A stretch of DNA of 64,000 bases from Streptomyces sp. NBC_00659 (GTDB lineage: Bacteria; Actinomycetota; Actinomycetes; Streptomycetales; Streptomycetaceae). The stretch is from assembly GCF_036226925.1 (NCBI RefSeq), contig NZ_CP109031.1:7440001-7504000 (forward strand). The letters run 5' to 3'. Shown piece after piece: positions 7,820 to 16,375 of this stretch (its first letter is position 1; each line of letters starts with the position of its first letter). Both the position numbers and the translations under genes were made by a program. The notes beneath the pieces are model-generated. The model was not told the DNA's origin. It saw only the letters and a list, made by a program, of their open reading frames with translations, and ran no database searches.

Positions 7820-8734
7820 GTGTTGAAAGAGGTCACCGCGACCCGCTACGTCGCACCCCTGAGCTCAGGCGGCTCCGTGCCCGGAGTCATGGAGGCCGAC
7901 GACTTCGGGACCTACGTCGTCAAGTTCACGGGGGCCGCCCAGGGCCACAAGGCGCTGGTCGCCGAGATCGTCGTCGGTGAGCTGGCCCGGGCTCTCGGGC
8001 TGCGCTTCCCCGAACTGGTCCTCGTCCACTTCGACCCGGTCTCCGGCGCGCACGAACCCCATCAGGAGGTCCAGGACCTGCTCCGGGCCAGTGCCGGGCT
8101 CAACCTCGGCATGGACTACCTGCCGGGCGCGAAGGACTTCACCCCCGAGGTCGCGCGGACGTTCCCGGTCGACCCGCTGGAGGCGGGCAAGGTGATCTGG
8201 CTGGACGCCCTCACGGTCAACGTGGACCGCACGGTGCACAGTTCGAACCTGATGATCTGGCCCACCTTCGGCATCGCCCCGCCCCGCCTCTGGCTGATCG
8301 ACCACGGCGCCGCCCTCGTCTTCCACCACCGCTGGGACGCCTCCGCGCCGGAGAAGTCGTACGACTTCAGGAGCCACGCGCTCGGCGGCCACGGCCCCGA
8401 CACCCGTGCGGCCGACGCCGAACTCGCCCCCCTGGTCACCGAGGAGCTGCTGCGCACGATCCTGGCGCAGGTGCCCGACGCCTGGCTCATGGACGAGCCG
8501 GGCTTCGCGAGCCCCGACGCGGTCCGCGAGGCGTACGTCGGCTACCTCCTCGCCCGTGTCCGCGCCTCCGCGGCCTGGCTCCCCACGGACTTCCCGAGCC
8601 GGGAACAGCTCGCGGCCGAGGACGCCGACCGCGCGGAGCGGACCCAGCGGGGCCGCCCGGACTGGCTCAAACGCGTCCCGGACCTGCACGGCAAACCGTC
8701 GGCGGAACAGGATTGGTCGGTGCATCTGGGATGA
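7820..8734 (+). CDS. HipA-like kinase domain protein (actinobacterial type)
   Basis: 304 residues, about two thirds of the length of E. coli HipA. Kinase-like signatures: YVVKFTGAAQG with Lys35 in the nucleotide region, LTVNVDRTVHSSNLMI (131-146, Asp136 and Asn143 in catalytic-loop positions) and WLIDHGAAL with Asp161 as the metal-binding Asp. This shorter HipA-family group occurs widely in actinobacterial chromosomes, without an obvious HipB antitoxin. No HipB/XRE partner is adjacent here. It overlaps the next gene by 4 bp (ATGA), so the two are co-translated. The start is a GTG. A toxin role is possible but not shown; it may be a protein or small-molecule kinase. Confidence 0.75.
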   Translation: MLKEVTATRYVAPLSSGGSVPGVMEADDFGTYVVKFTGAAQGHKALVAEIVVGELARALGLRFPELVLVHFDPVSGAHEPHQEVQDLLRASAGLNLGMDYLPGAKDFTPEVARTFPVDPLEAGKVIWLDALTVNVDRTVHSSNLMIWPTFGIAPPRLWLIDHGAALVFHHRWDASAPEKSYDFRSHALGGHGPDTRAADAELAPLVTEELLRTILAQVPDAWLMDEPGFASPDAVREAYVGYLLARVRASAAWLPTDFPSREQLAAEDADRAERTQRGRPDWLKRVPDLHGKPSAEQDWSVHLG

Positions 8735-9033
8735 CGGACGTCCAGCGGGTCCAGATCGAGTACTGCACCCAGTGCCGCTGGCTGCCCCGCGCGGCCTGGC
8801 TGGCCCAGGAACTGCTCACCACCTTCGAGGCGGAGCTGGACGAGCTGTCCCTGAAGCCCGGCACCGGCGGTGTCTTCGTCGTCCGGGTCAACGACGAGGT
8901 GATCTGGGACCGCCGCGAGCAGGGCTTTCCCGAGCCGACCGCGGTCAAGCGCCTGGTGCGCGACCGAGTGGCCCCGGAAAGATCCCTGGGCCACTCGGAC
9001 CGTACGGCCGACGGAGCGGGTGCGGCGGACTGA
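8731..9033 (+). CDS. SelT/SelW/SelH-like (Rdx) selenoprotein-family protein, Cys form
   Basis: 100 residues with a thioredoxin-like CxxC at Cys12-Cys15 (IEYCTQCRWLPRA), which is the Rdx-family redox motif with Cys in place of selenocysteine. GTGGVFVVRVND and a C-terminal VKRLVRDRV follow the family layout. The ATG at 8731 overlaps the stop of the HipA-like gene (ATGA), giving a tightly coupled pair; an earlier GTG at 8713 is less likely. The function of bacterial Rdx proteins is uncertain, probably thiol redox. It ends 7 bp from the stop of the convergent malate synthase gene. Confidence 0.78.
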   Translation: MTDVQRVQIEYCTQCRWLPRAAWLAQELLTTFEAELDELSLKPGTGGVFVVRVNDEVIWDRREQGFPEPTAVKRLVRDRVAPERSLGHSDRTADGAGAAD

Positions 9034-9039
9034 GCCGGG

Positions 9040-10674
9040 TCAGCCGGTGAGCTGCTCGTAGGCGGGCAGGGTGAGGAAGTCCGCGTAGTCCTCGTCCAGC
9101 GCGACCTTCAGGAGCAGGTCGTGCGCCTGCTGCCAGCGGCCGGCCGCGAAGGCCTCCTCGCCGATCCCGGCGCGGATGTCCGCGAGTTCCCGCGCGGCGA
9201 TCTCACGGGCCAGCTCCGGGGTGGCCGCCACGGTCCTGCCGTCGTGCTCGAAGACGACACCCGCGTTGATCCACTGCCAGATCTGCGAGCGCGAGATCTC
9301 GGCGGTGGCGGCGTCCTCCATGAGATTGAAGATGGCGACCGCGCCCAGGCCGCGCAGCCAGGCCTCGATGTAACGGATGCCGACCTGAACGGCGTTGACC
9401 AGACCGTCGTACGTCGGCCGGGCGTCGAGCGAGTCGACGGCGATGAGGTCGCCGGCCGCGACCGACACGTCCTCGCGCAGCCGGTCCTTCTGGTTCGGCC
9501 GGTCGCCGAGGACGGCGTCGAAGGAGGCCATCGCGATCGGGACGAGGTCGGGGTGCGCCACCCACGAGCCGTCGAAGCCGTCGCCCGCCTCACGGTCCTT
9601 GTCGGCCTTGACCTTCTCGAAGGCGACCTTGTTGACCTCCTCGTCGCGCCGCGAGGGGATGAACGCGGCCATGCCGCCGATCGCGTGCGCGCCGCGCTTG
9701 TGGCAGGTGCGGACGAGGAGTTCGGTGTACGCGCGCATGAACGGGGCCGTCATCGTCACCGCGTTGCGGTCCGGCAGGACGAACTTGGTCCCGCCGTCAC
9801 GGAAGTTCTTGACGATGGAGAACAGGTAGTCCCAGCGGCCCGCGTTCAACCCGGAGGCGTGGTCGCGGAGTTCGTAGAGGATCTCGTCCATCTCGTAGGC
9901 GGCCGTGATCGTCTCGATCAGGACGGTCGCGCGGACCGTGCCCTGCGGGACGCCGACGTAGTCCTGCGCGAAGACGAACACGTCGTTCCACAGGCGGGCT
10001 TCGAGGTGGGACTCGGTCTTGGGCAGATAGAAGTACGGGCCCTTGCCGAGGTCGAGCAGCCGCTGGGCGTTGTGGAAGAAGTAGAGGCCGAAGTCGACCA
10101 GCGCACCGGGCACGGGCGTGCCGTCGGCGGCGACGAGGTGACGCTCGTTCAGATGCCAGCCGCGCGGTCGCATCACGACGGTCGCGAGCTCGGCGTCCGG
10201 CCTGAGGGCGTACGACTTTCCGGACGCCGGGTCGGTGAAGTCGATGCGGCGGGCGTACGCGTCGGTCAGGTTCAGCTGACCGGTGACCACGTTCTCCCAG
10301 GTGGGCGCGGAGGCGTCCTCGAAGTCCGCGAGCCAGACCCGGGCGCCCGAGTTGAGGGCGTTGATGGTCATCTTGCGGTCGGTGGGGCCGGTGATCTCGA
10401 CCCGGCGGTCGTTCAGCGCGGCCGGAGCGGGGGCCACCCTCCAGGAGTCGTCCGCGCGGATCGCGGCGGTCTCCGGGAGGAAGTCGAGCGTGGAGGTGCG
10501 GGCGATCTCGGCACGCCGCTCCGCGCGGCGGGCGAGGAGCTCGTCACGCCGGGGCGTGAACAGCCGGTGCAGCTCGGCCACGAAGGCCAGGGCCGCTTCG
10601 GTGAGGACCTCCTCCTGCCGGGGCAGGGGCTCGGCGTCGACGATGGCCAGCGGGGACGGCGCTGGTGCGGACAT
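9040..10674 (-). CDS. aceB: Malate synthase A
   Basis: 544 residues, the usual length of malate synthase A. It condenses glyoxylate with acetyl-CoA to malate. Recognisable stretches: [52 protein letters not shown] (part of the active site), [13 protein letters not shown] and [15 protein letters not shown] lies 8 bp before the ATG. The gene belongs to the allantoin locus by context: allantoin degradation ends in glyoxylate, and an AllR-type palindrome sits in its promoter. In S. coelicolor a malate synthase gene is known to lie near the allantoin genes and to be under AllR control. Confidence 0.95.
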   Translation of the reverse strand: MSAPAPSPLAIVDAEPLPRQEEVLTEAALAFVAELHRLFTPRRDELLARRAERRAEIARTSTLDFLPETAAIRADDSWRVAPAPAALNDRRVEITGPTDRKMTINALNSGARVWLADFEDASAPTWENVVTGQLNLTDAYARRIDFTDPASGKSYALRPDAELATVVMRPRGWHLNERHLVAADGTPVPGALVDFGLYFFHNAQRLLDLGKGPYFYLPKTESHLEARLWNDVFVFAQDYVGVPQGTVRATVLIETITAAYEMDEILYELRDHASGLNAGRWDYLFSIVKNFRDGGTKFVLPDRNAVTMTAPFMRAYTELLVRTCHKRGAHAIGGMAAFIPSRRDEEVNKVAFEKVKADKDREAGDGFDGSWVAHPDLVPIAMASFDAVLGDRPNQKDRLREDVSVAAGDLIAVDSLDARPTYDGLVNAVQVGIRYIEAWLRGLGAVAIFNLMEDAATAEISRSQIWQWINAGVVFEHDGRTVAATPELAREIAARELADIRAGIGEEAFAAGRWQQAHDLLLKVALDEDYADFLTLPAYEQLTG

Positions 10675-10868
10675 GAGCTGTCACTCCTTCAGCGAGCTGC
10701 GTGCGGGCGAGCTGTTGACGACGATCCGCGTACGGGGCCTGCGGGCGAGCCGCATGCCGGTCGAACGAGCGAACCATGGACGGCGTCATCGTGCCTGGCA
10801 CCCGGTGCCGCGGCGTGTGCGGACGGCTCCGGGCGCCCTCGGTACGACGAGACGCTTCTGAGCAGTGG

Positions 10869-10897
10869 ATACTAATTTCCTCATGGTGGAAGTTCAA
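10869..10897 (-). promoter_or_regulatory. Promoter of aceB
   Basis: On the minus strand TTGAAC (10892-10897), a 17-bp spacer and TAGTAT (10869-10874) match a housekeeping-sigma promoter. It gives an untranslated leader of roughly 190 nt before aceB. The AllR-type box lies in the spacer. Confidence 0.6.
10877..10891. promoter_or_regulatory. AllR-type operator in aceB promoter
   Basis: TTCCT-CATGG-TGGAA, a 15-nt palindrome matching the three boxes near allR/allB. It fills the spacer between the -35 and -10 of aceB, so binding should block RNA polymerase. Confidence 0.6.
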
Positions 10898-10957
10898 TGG
10901 TTTGTTGATGTCGAGACTCTCCAGGTCGACGGAAGGTGGCGCTCGGTGCCACCCCGT

Positions 10958-11557
10958 TCACTCGAGGTGGACCAGGTCGGCCTCCGTGTCGATGTCGTAC
11001 GCCCGCGCCACATCCCCGCACTCGACGAGGACGACCGCCTCGTCGTGCGCCTTCAGATAGGCGCGCGCCCCCCGGTCGCCGGTGGCGGCCGCCGCGATCC
11101 CGGCCCAGTGACCGGCCCCGAAGAGCACCGGATGGCCGCGTTCACCGTCGTACGCCGCCGCGGCGAGCGTCAGCGGGCCGGTGTACGCGGCCAGCACCCG
11201 GGCCACCGCCTCCCGGCCGATCCCCGGCTGGTCGACCAGCGACACCAGGACGGCCCGCGCACCCGAGTCCGTCAGCGAGCCGAGCCCGGCCCGCAGCGAG
11301 GAACCCATGCCCTCCTCCCAGCGAGGGTTGTCCACGAGGACGCACCCGGGCAGCGAGGCCTGATCCCGTACGGCATCGGCCCGCGCGCCGAGGACGACAT
11401 GGACGCGGGCGCAGCCGCCGGCGCGCAGCTCGCCGACCGCGTGTTCGACGAGGGGCCGCCCCCGGTGGGGCAGCAGTGCCTTGGGGCGGCCCCCGAGACG
11501 CCGTCCACCGCCGGCCGCCAGCACCAGCCCCACCACCTCGCCCTTGTTCTCCGTCAT
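10958..11557 (-). CDS. MobA/MocA-like nucleotidyltransferase
   Basis: 199 residues with the NTP-transferase signature at the N-terminus (GLVLAAGGGRRLGGRPKALL, 9-28) and VSLVDQPGIG around the mid acidic motif. Relatives add CMP or GMP to molybdenum cofactor. The MocA branch is often linked to xanthine dehydrogenase maturation, which would fit purine catabolism feeding the allantoin genes nearby. The start ATG was placed by the family N-terminus; longer upstream reading is not supported. The substrate is inferred only. Confidence 0.8.
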   Translation of the reverse strand: MTENKGEVVGLVLAAGGGRRLGGRPKALLPHRGRPLVEHAVGELRAGGCARVHVVLGARADAVRDQASLPGCVLVDNPRWEEGMGSSLRAGLGSLTDSGARAVLVSLVDQPGIGREAVARVLAAYTGPLTLAAAAYDGERGHPVLFGAGHWAGIAAAATGDRGARAYLKAHDEAVVLVECGDVARAYDIDTEADLVHLE

Positions 11558-11766
11558 GTCCCCTGCATACCCGACCGGGCCGGAGCGTGCCCCGGAACCC
11601 GGGCCGTCACCGCGGTGTCCCCGGGCTGAATTTCGGTCCGCGCTGTGGCGCCGGCGTACCGGGTGGCGTTTACTGGCCCGCGTCCCCCGGCGCCCGACCA
11701 CCGCCATGGGGAACTGGAGCCGACATGAGCGGGACCGACGTATAACGGCGCGCGAGGGGGAGAGCT

Positions 11767-12090
11767 GTGCTGCGGAGCTTGGGGCAGAGACCGGTGACGG
11801 GCAGCGACGAGGATCCGAGGGTGACGGAGTTGCGTACCGCCGTCGCCCGGCTGCGCCGTGAACTCGCCGTGCATCCGGTGGAGTTCCCCGACCGGGGCAT
11901 CGCCGAGGACGAGCTCGCGTCCCTCGCCGCGATGGCTGCCGGAGGCGTCCCGGAGATTCCCCGGCTGCGCCGCTCGCTCCTCCTGGTCGCGGGCGCGATC
12001 GGCTCGGTGAGCGCTCTGGCGACCCGCCTCGCGGACGTCCGCAGCGCGGTCGAACTCTTCGGGGAACCCCCGCACCGAACCTGGCGCTGA
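11767..12090 (+). CDS. Small conserved actinobacterial protein (DUF5955-like)
   Basis: 107 residues, starting with GTG. No catalytic motif or membrane segment is obvious. The pattern is helical: RVTELRTAVARLRREL near 18-33 and SLLLVAGAIGSVSALATRLADVRSAVELF near the C-terminus. I recognise it as a common Streptomyces hypothetical, probably DUF5955. It is divergent from the nucleotidyltransferase gene and convergent with the response regulator. Function unknown. Confidence 0.7.
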   Translation: MLRSLGQRPVTGSDEDPRVTELRTAVARLRRELAVHPVEFPDRGIAEDELASLAAMAAGGVPEIPRLRRSLLLVAGAIGSVSALATRLADVRSAVELFGEPPHRTWR

Positions 12091-12171
12091 CCACGGGCGG
12101 GACCGTGCCCGCGGAGCGGCAGCCCTCCCGTCCGGTCCGGCCGGGACCTCCCGGGGCGTGTCGGACAGGCC

Positions 12172-12804
12172 CTAGCGTCCCCTGCGGATGACACCCCGCT
12201 CGGTGGCCGCCGCCACGGCCGAGGTGCGGGAGTCCACACCCAACTTGGCGTAGATGTGCACCAGATGGGATTTCACGGTCGCCTGGCTCAGGAACAGCTC
12301 CTTGCTGATCCGCTGGTTCGAGAGGCCGTCCCTGACCAGTTCGAGGACCTCCAGTTCGCGTCGGCTGAGGGCGGCGGCCGGAGTACGCATGCGGTCCATG
12401 AGCCGGTCGGCGACCTTCGGGGCGAGCGCCGAGTGACCCGACGCGGCGGTGCGCACGGCGGCGGAGAGCTCCTCGGGCGGAGCGTCCTTGAGGAGGTAGC
12501 CGGAGGCGCCCGCCTCGACCGCGGCGAGGATGTCCGCGTCGGTGTCGTACGTGGTCAGGACGAGGACCCGGGGTGCGCCGGGGCGTGCCGTGATGACCGC
12601 CGTGGCCTCCGCCCCGTGCATCCCGGCGCCGAACTGGAGGTCCATGAGGACGACGTCCACACCACCGGCCCCCGCCCGCTCCACCGCGGCCTCCGCCGTC
12701 GGCGCCTCCGCGACGATCTCGAAGTCCGGTTCCGCGGACAGCACCGCGCGCAGTCCGGCACGGACGACGGGGTGGTCGTCCGCGAGCAACAGGCGGACCG
12801 TCAT
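12172..12804 (-). CDS. NarL/LuxR-type response regulator
   Basis: 210 residues. The receiver domain (1-120) has LLADDHPVVRAGL with the acidic pair and VVLMDLQFGAG with the phosphorylatable Asp, then VLTTYDTDADI. The C-terminal LuxR helix-turn-helix is LSRRELEVLELVRDGLSNQRISKELFLSQATVKSHLVHIYAKLGVDSR. It overlaps the upstream kinase gene by 4 bp, so they form a two-component pair. The likely target is the adjacent divergent ABC transporter operon, as is common for such pairs. Confidence 0.93.
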   Translation of the reverse strand: MTVRLLLADDHPVVRAGLRAVLSAEPDFEIVAEAPTAEAAVERAGAGGVDVVLMDLQFGAGMHGAEATAVITARPGAPRVLVLTTYDTDADILAAVEAGASGYLLKDAPPEELSAAVRTAASGHSALAPKVADRLMDRMRTPAAALSRRELEVLELVRDGLSNQRISKELFLSQATVKSHLVHIYAKLGVDSRTSAVAAATERGVIRRGR

Positions 12805-14168
12805 ACCCGGCTCCCCGCGGCGCGGGCGGGCTTTCCCGCGGCGCGGGCGGGCTCGGGCCCGACGGCGCCGGCGGAGGCCGTCCCGGGCGGCTCCCCGGTG
12901 ACGGGCAACGGCAGCGTGACCGCCACCGCCGTGCCCTGCCCGGGAGCCGACTCGACGGTGAACGTCCCGCCCAGCGACCGCGCGCGTGAACGCATCGCGG
13001 GAAGACCGAAGCCCCCGTCCGAGGAGCCCCCGCCCTCACGGTCCCGGTCGCGACCGGAGTGGTCTCGTACGGCGTGGTCTCGACCAGCATCGTCTCGACC
13101 GGCGTGGTTCCGGTCCGTGTGGTCCGCGTCCGGCCGTACGCCGCCGGGGGTGAAGCCGGCCCCGTCGTCCACCACGTCCAGCGCGACCGAGGTGTCCATG
13201 AAGCTCAGCGTGATCTCCACGCGATCCGCGTGCGCGTGGCGCAGCGCGTTGCCGAGCGCCGACTGCGCGATCCGCAGCAGGGCCACCTCGTACGGAGTCG
13301 GAAGCCCGGCCGGCGGACCGCTCACCGAGAAGCGGACCTTCGGCGTGTCCACGGCGGCCGACCGGCACAGCCGCTCCAGCGCGGCGGCGAGCGAACCGTG
13401 TTCCAGACCCGGAGGGGTGAGCGCGCGGACGAAGCGACGGGCTTCGGCGAGGTTGTCCTGCGCGGTCGCCCGGGCCTGCTCCAGATGCGGTGCGGCGGGG
13501 GAGTCCGCGGGCAGCAGTCGCTGGGCGGCCCGCAGCAGGAGCTGGATGCTGGACAGGCCCTGGGCGAGCGTGTCGTGGATCTCGCGGGCGAGCCGCTCCC
13601 GTTCGGCGAGCGTGCCCGCGGCGCGTTCGGCCTCGGCCAGTTCTGCACGGGCGGCGATGAGTTCCTCGATCAGCTCGCGGCGGCGCTCGCTCTCCCGGTA
13701 CAGCGCCTCGTACCCGAGGACCGTGGCGACCGCGACCCCCGCCCCGAGCAGCGGCCCGATGAACGCGCCGGGCGTCAGGGGCGCGCCGTGCGCGACGAAG
13801 CTCGCGACGGCCGCCCCCGCCGTCAGGGCCACCGCGGGCAGGCTCCAGCGCACCGGCAGCAGGTGCAGTTGCAGGAAGTAGAGAGGGAACGCCACCCACA
13901 GCCCGTCCGGTGAGAGTGTGACGAGTGCCAGCCAGCTCACGCTGAGGGCGGCCACCCACAGCGCGGCCGTACGCCGTGAGCGGTGCACCGCCCCGGAGAC
14001 CGCGCCCGCCGCGAGCACCACCCCCGTCACGAGGACCGACACGACGACCGCCGCCGGGTGCCCGGTGTCCCCGCAGCGGACGGCGGCCAGCAGGAGAAGG
14101 CCCGCGAGCAGGGCGTACAGGCACAGCCGCAGGACGGCGACGACGGGGGAGCGGAGGGGGACATTCAT
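12801..14168 (-). CDS. Sensor histidine kinase (HisKA_3) with low-complexity ATP-lid insertion
   Basis: 455 residues. About five hydrophobic N-terminal segments span residues 10-155. The dimerisation/phosphoacceptor helix has EREREIHDTLAQGLSSIQ-like sequence with His198, and the ATPase has ALGNALRHAHADRVEI and DDGAGF. Between DDGAGFTPGG and GGFGLPAMR lies an insertion of about 40 residues (345-384) of repeating GRD/RDH units. The ATG at 14168 was preferred over in-frame openings up to 15029 because those run into the divergent transporter gene. It is coupled to the response regulator gene. Confidence 0.88.
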   Translation of the reverse strand: MNVPLRSPVVAVLRLCLYALLAGLLLLAAVRCGDTGHPAAVVVSVLVTGVVLAAGAVSGAVHRSRRTAALWVAALSVSWLALVTLSPDGLWVAFPLYFLQLHLLPVRWSLPAVALTAGAAVASFVAHGAPLTPGAFIGPLLGAGVAVATVLGYEALYRESERRRELIEELIAARAELAEAERAAGTLAERERLAREIHDTLAQGLSSIQLLLRAAQRLLPADSPAAPHLEQARATAQDNLAEARRFVRALTPPGLEHGSLAAALERLCRSAAVDTPKVRFSVSGPPAGLPTPYEVALLRIAQSALGNALRHAHADRVEITLSFMDTSVALDVVDDGAGFTPGGVRPDADHTDRNHAGRDDAGRDHAVRDHSGRDRDREGGGSSDGGFGLPAMRSRARSLGGTFTVESAPGQGTAVAVTLPLPVTGEPPGTASAGAVGPEPARAAGKPARAAGSRV

Positions 14169-14391
14169 GGTCGTTCCAGGGTAGGCGGGCCGGTGCCGGA
14201 CCCGGTCAACCGAAAGGTTGAAAGCGGGCTGCTCCCTTCGCCGGCGCGGTCCTCCTCCCGGGTCCGCGGGCCGCCGTCCCTTCGGTTCCGCGCGGTGCGT
14301 CTCCCGGCGATCCGCGCGCCCCACCTTCGGACCCGGGGAAGCGTGCCGCGGGGCGATGCCCCGGACGGGGTCCGGGCGGCAGGGTCGAGGC

Positions 14392-15429
14392 ATGTTCGTC
14401 GCATGGAGAGACCTACGGTTCGCCAAGGGGCGGTTCGCCCTGATGGGAGCCGTCGTCGTACTGATCACCCTGCTCGTGGGGCTGCTGTCCGGGCTGACCG
14501 CCGGGCTCGCCGAGGAGAACACCTCCGCGGTCACCGCGCTGCCCGCCGACCACCTGGCCTTCGCCGCGCCGGCCGCGGGGCAGCCGGTGTCCTTCACCGG
14601 GGCGCGAGTGCCGTCCCGTGCCTGGGAGACCTGGTCCGGCACACCCGGCGTCACCTCGGCCGAGCCGATCGCCATCCGCACCCTGAACGCGGCCGCCGGG
14701 GATCGTACGGCCGCGGTGTCCGCGTTCGCCGTGCGGCCGGGGTCGGGCATCGCCCCGCCGGGGGTCGCCCCGGGCCGTGCCGTGCTGTCCGAGAAGGCCG
14801 CCGCCGCGCTCGGCGTGACGCCCGGGGACCGGGTGGGGCTCGGCGGCGCCGAGCTGACCGTCGCGGGCGTGGCCGGCCGTGCCTCGTACAGCCACACTCC
14901 GGTCGTGTGGACCGACCTCTCCGGTCCGGCGACCGTGATCGCCCTGCGTACCGACGGAGCCGATCTGCGGGCGGCCGACCGTGCCGCCGGCACGAAGACC
15001 TTCACCAAGGGCGACGCCCTCACCGCCATCGGCTCCTACCGGGCCGAGAACGGCTCGCTCCAGCTCATGCGCGGATTCCTCTTCGTGATCTCGGCACTCG
15101 TCACCGGGGCGTTCTTCACGGTCTGGACGATCCAGCGGGCGCCCGACATCGCGGTCCTGAAGGCGCTGGGCGCCTCCACGCCGTATCTGCTGCGCGACGC
15201 GCTGGGCCAGGCGGTGTTCCTGCTCGCCGCAGGGACGCTGCTCGGCACCGGGCTCGCGGCCGGAGCCGGCGCGCTCGTGCGGGGCGGCGGTGTGCCGTTC
15301 GCACCGGCCGGACCGGCCGTGCTCGGACCCGCCGCCGTGACGATCGCTCTCGGGGTGCTCGGCGCGGGTCTGTCCGTCCGGCGGATCACCGCCGTCGACC
15401 CGCTGACCGCGCTGGCGAGCGCCCGATGA
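14392..15429 (+). CDS. ABC transporter permease (FtsX/MacB-like)
   Basis: 345 residues. There is one membrane segment at 15-40, then a periplasmic-type region of about 190 residues, and three membrane segments in the C-terminal third, including GFLFVISALVTGAFFTVW and PAAVTIALGVLGAGLSV. That is the four-helix FtsX layout of lipoprotein/antimicrobial-peptide exporters. TIQRAPDIAVLKALGASTPYLLRD is the family coupling segment. The ATG at 14392 was chosen because the signal-anchor begins there (MFVAWRDLRFAKGRFAL). It is 19 bp before the ATPase gene and divergent from the two-component system that probably controls it. Confidence 0.87.
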   Translation: MFVAWRDLRFAKGRFALMGAVVVLITLLVGLLSGLTAGLAEENTSAVTALPADHLAFAAPAAGQPVSFTGARVPSRAWETWSGTPGVTSAEPIAIRTLNAAAGDRTAAVSAFAVRPGSGIAPPGVAPGRAVLSEKAAAALGVTPGDRVGLGGAELTVAGVAGRASYSHTPVVWTDLSGPATVIALRTDGADLRAADRAAGTKTFTKGDALTAIGSYRAENGSLQLMRGFLFVISALVTGAFFTVWTIQRAPDIAVLKALGASTPYLLRDALGQAVFLLAAGTLLGTGLAAGAGALVRGGGVPFAPAGPAVLGPAAVTIALGVLGAGLSVRRITAVDPLTALASAR

Positions 15430-15448
15430 GAACTCCGGAGACTGCCCG

Positions 15449-16135
15449 ATGAGCCTGACCCTCGACGACATCACCCTCACCTACCCCGACGGCGACGGCC
15501 GTGTGACCGCTCTGGACGGCGTCGGCCTCCTGGTGCCCGCCGGAACGACGACGGCCGTCGTGGGGCCCTCCGGATCCGGCAAGTCCAGCCTCCTCGCGGT
15601 CGCCGCGACCCTGGTCGCCCCGGACCGCGGACGTGTCCTCGTCGGCGGTACGGAGACAGGGACGCTGACCTCCGCCGAGCGGGCCGTCCTGCGGCGGCGC
15701 GAGATCGGCATCGTGTTCCAGCAGCCGAACCTGCTGCCCTCGCTGACCGCGCTGGAACAGCTCCAGGTGATGGGCCACCTGGACGGGCGCCGCCGAGTGC
15801 CGCGGCGCGCGAGGGAGTTGCTCGCCGAGGTCGGGCTCGGCGACCTGGCCCACCGGCGCCCCCACCAGTTGTCAGGCGGTCAGCGGCAGCGGGTGAACAT
15901 CGCCCGAGCGCTGGTCAACGAGCCGTCGGTGCTCCTGGTCGACGAGCCGACCAGCGCGCTCGACCACGAACGCGGTACGGCGGTGATCGACCTGTTGCTG
16001 CGGCTCACGCGTGAGCGCGCCACGGCGACCGTCCTCGTGACACACGACCGCGCCCGCCTCGGCGAGGCGGACGCGGTACGGGAGATGACGGACGGGCGCC
16101 TGGAGATGCCCGTCCCGGTGTCCGGGGCGGACTGA
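15449..16135 (+). CDS. ABC transporter ATP-binding protein (LolD/MacB type)
   Basis: 228 residues with Walker A GPSGSGKSS, Q-loop FQQPNLLPSL, signature LSGGQRQRVNIARAL, Walker B LLVDEPTSALD and H-loop VTHD. The partner is the FtsX-like permease directly upstream. Together they form a MacB/LolCDE-type exporter, probably for a peptide or envelope-stress ligand sensed by the adjacent kinase. Confidence 0.92.
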   Translation: MSLTLDDITLTYPDGDGRVTALDGVGLLVPAGTTTAVVGPSGSGKSSLLAVAATLVAPDRGRVLVGGTETGTLTSAERAVLRRREIGIVFQQPNLLPSLTALEQLQVMGHLDGRRRVPRRARELLAEVGLGDLAHRRPHQLSGGQRQRVNIARALVNEPSVLLVDEPTSALDHERGTAVIDLLLRLTRERATATVLVTHDRARLGEADAVREMTDGRLEMPVPVSGAD

Positions 16136-16180
16136 GCGGGGCGGGGTGCGGTGCGCGGTGTCGGAGGCGTACACCGCGAC

Positions 16181-16322
16181 GGGCGGGGAGCGGTGCGCGG
16201 GGCCGGGGGTGGTCTGAGCCGGGCGGGGAGCGGTGCGCGGGGCCGGGGGTGGACCGAGCCGGGCGGGGAGCGGTGCGTGTTGTCCGGGGTGGACCGAGCC
16301 GGGCCTGGAACGGTGTGCGGCC
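16181..16322. repeat. 40-bp tandem repeat, about 3.5 units
   Basis: Units start at 16181, 16221, 16261 and (partial) 16301. Each begins GGGCGGGGAGCGGTGCG and ends GGTGG-N3-GAGCC. The first two differ at three bases in the last third. It lies in the noncoding gap between the ABC ATPase and allR. Identity between units suggests recent slippage. Confidence 0.85.
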
Positions 16323-16375
16323 TCCCGCCCCCGTCCTCGCGGACACGGCCGGGGCCCGGTCAGCCCGAGCCCGGG

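Noticed and set aside
9121..10875. 584-codon open frame antisense to malate synthase
   Set aside because: No recognisable motif; the opposite strand encodes a full-length malate synthase.
16181..16322. CRISPR-like array
   Set aside because: The units are head-to-tail with no spacers.
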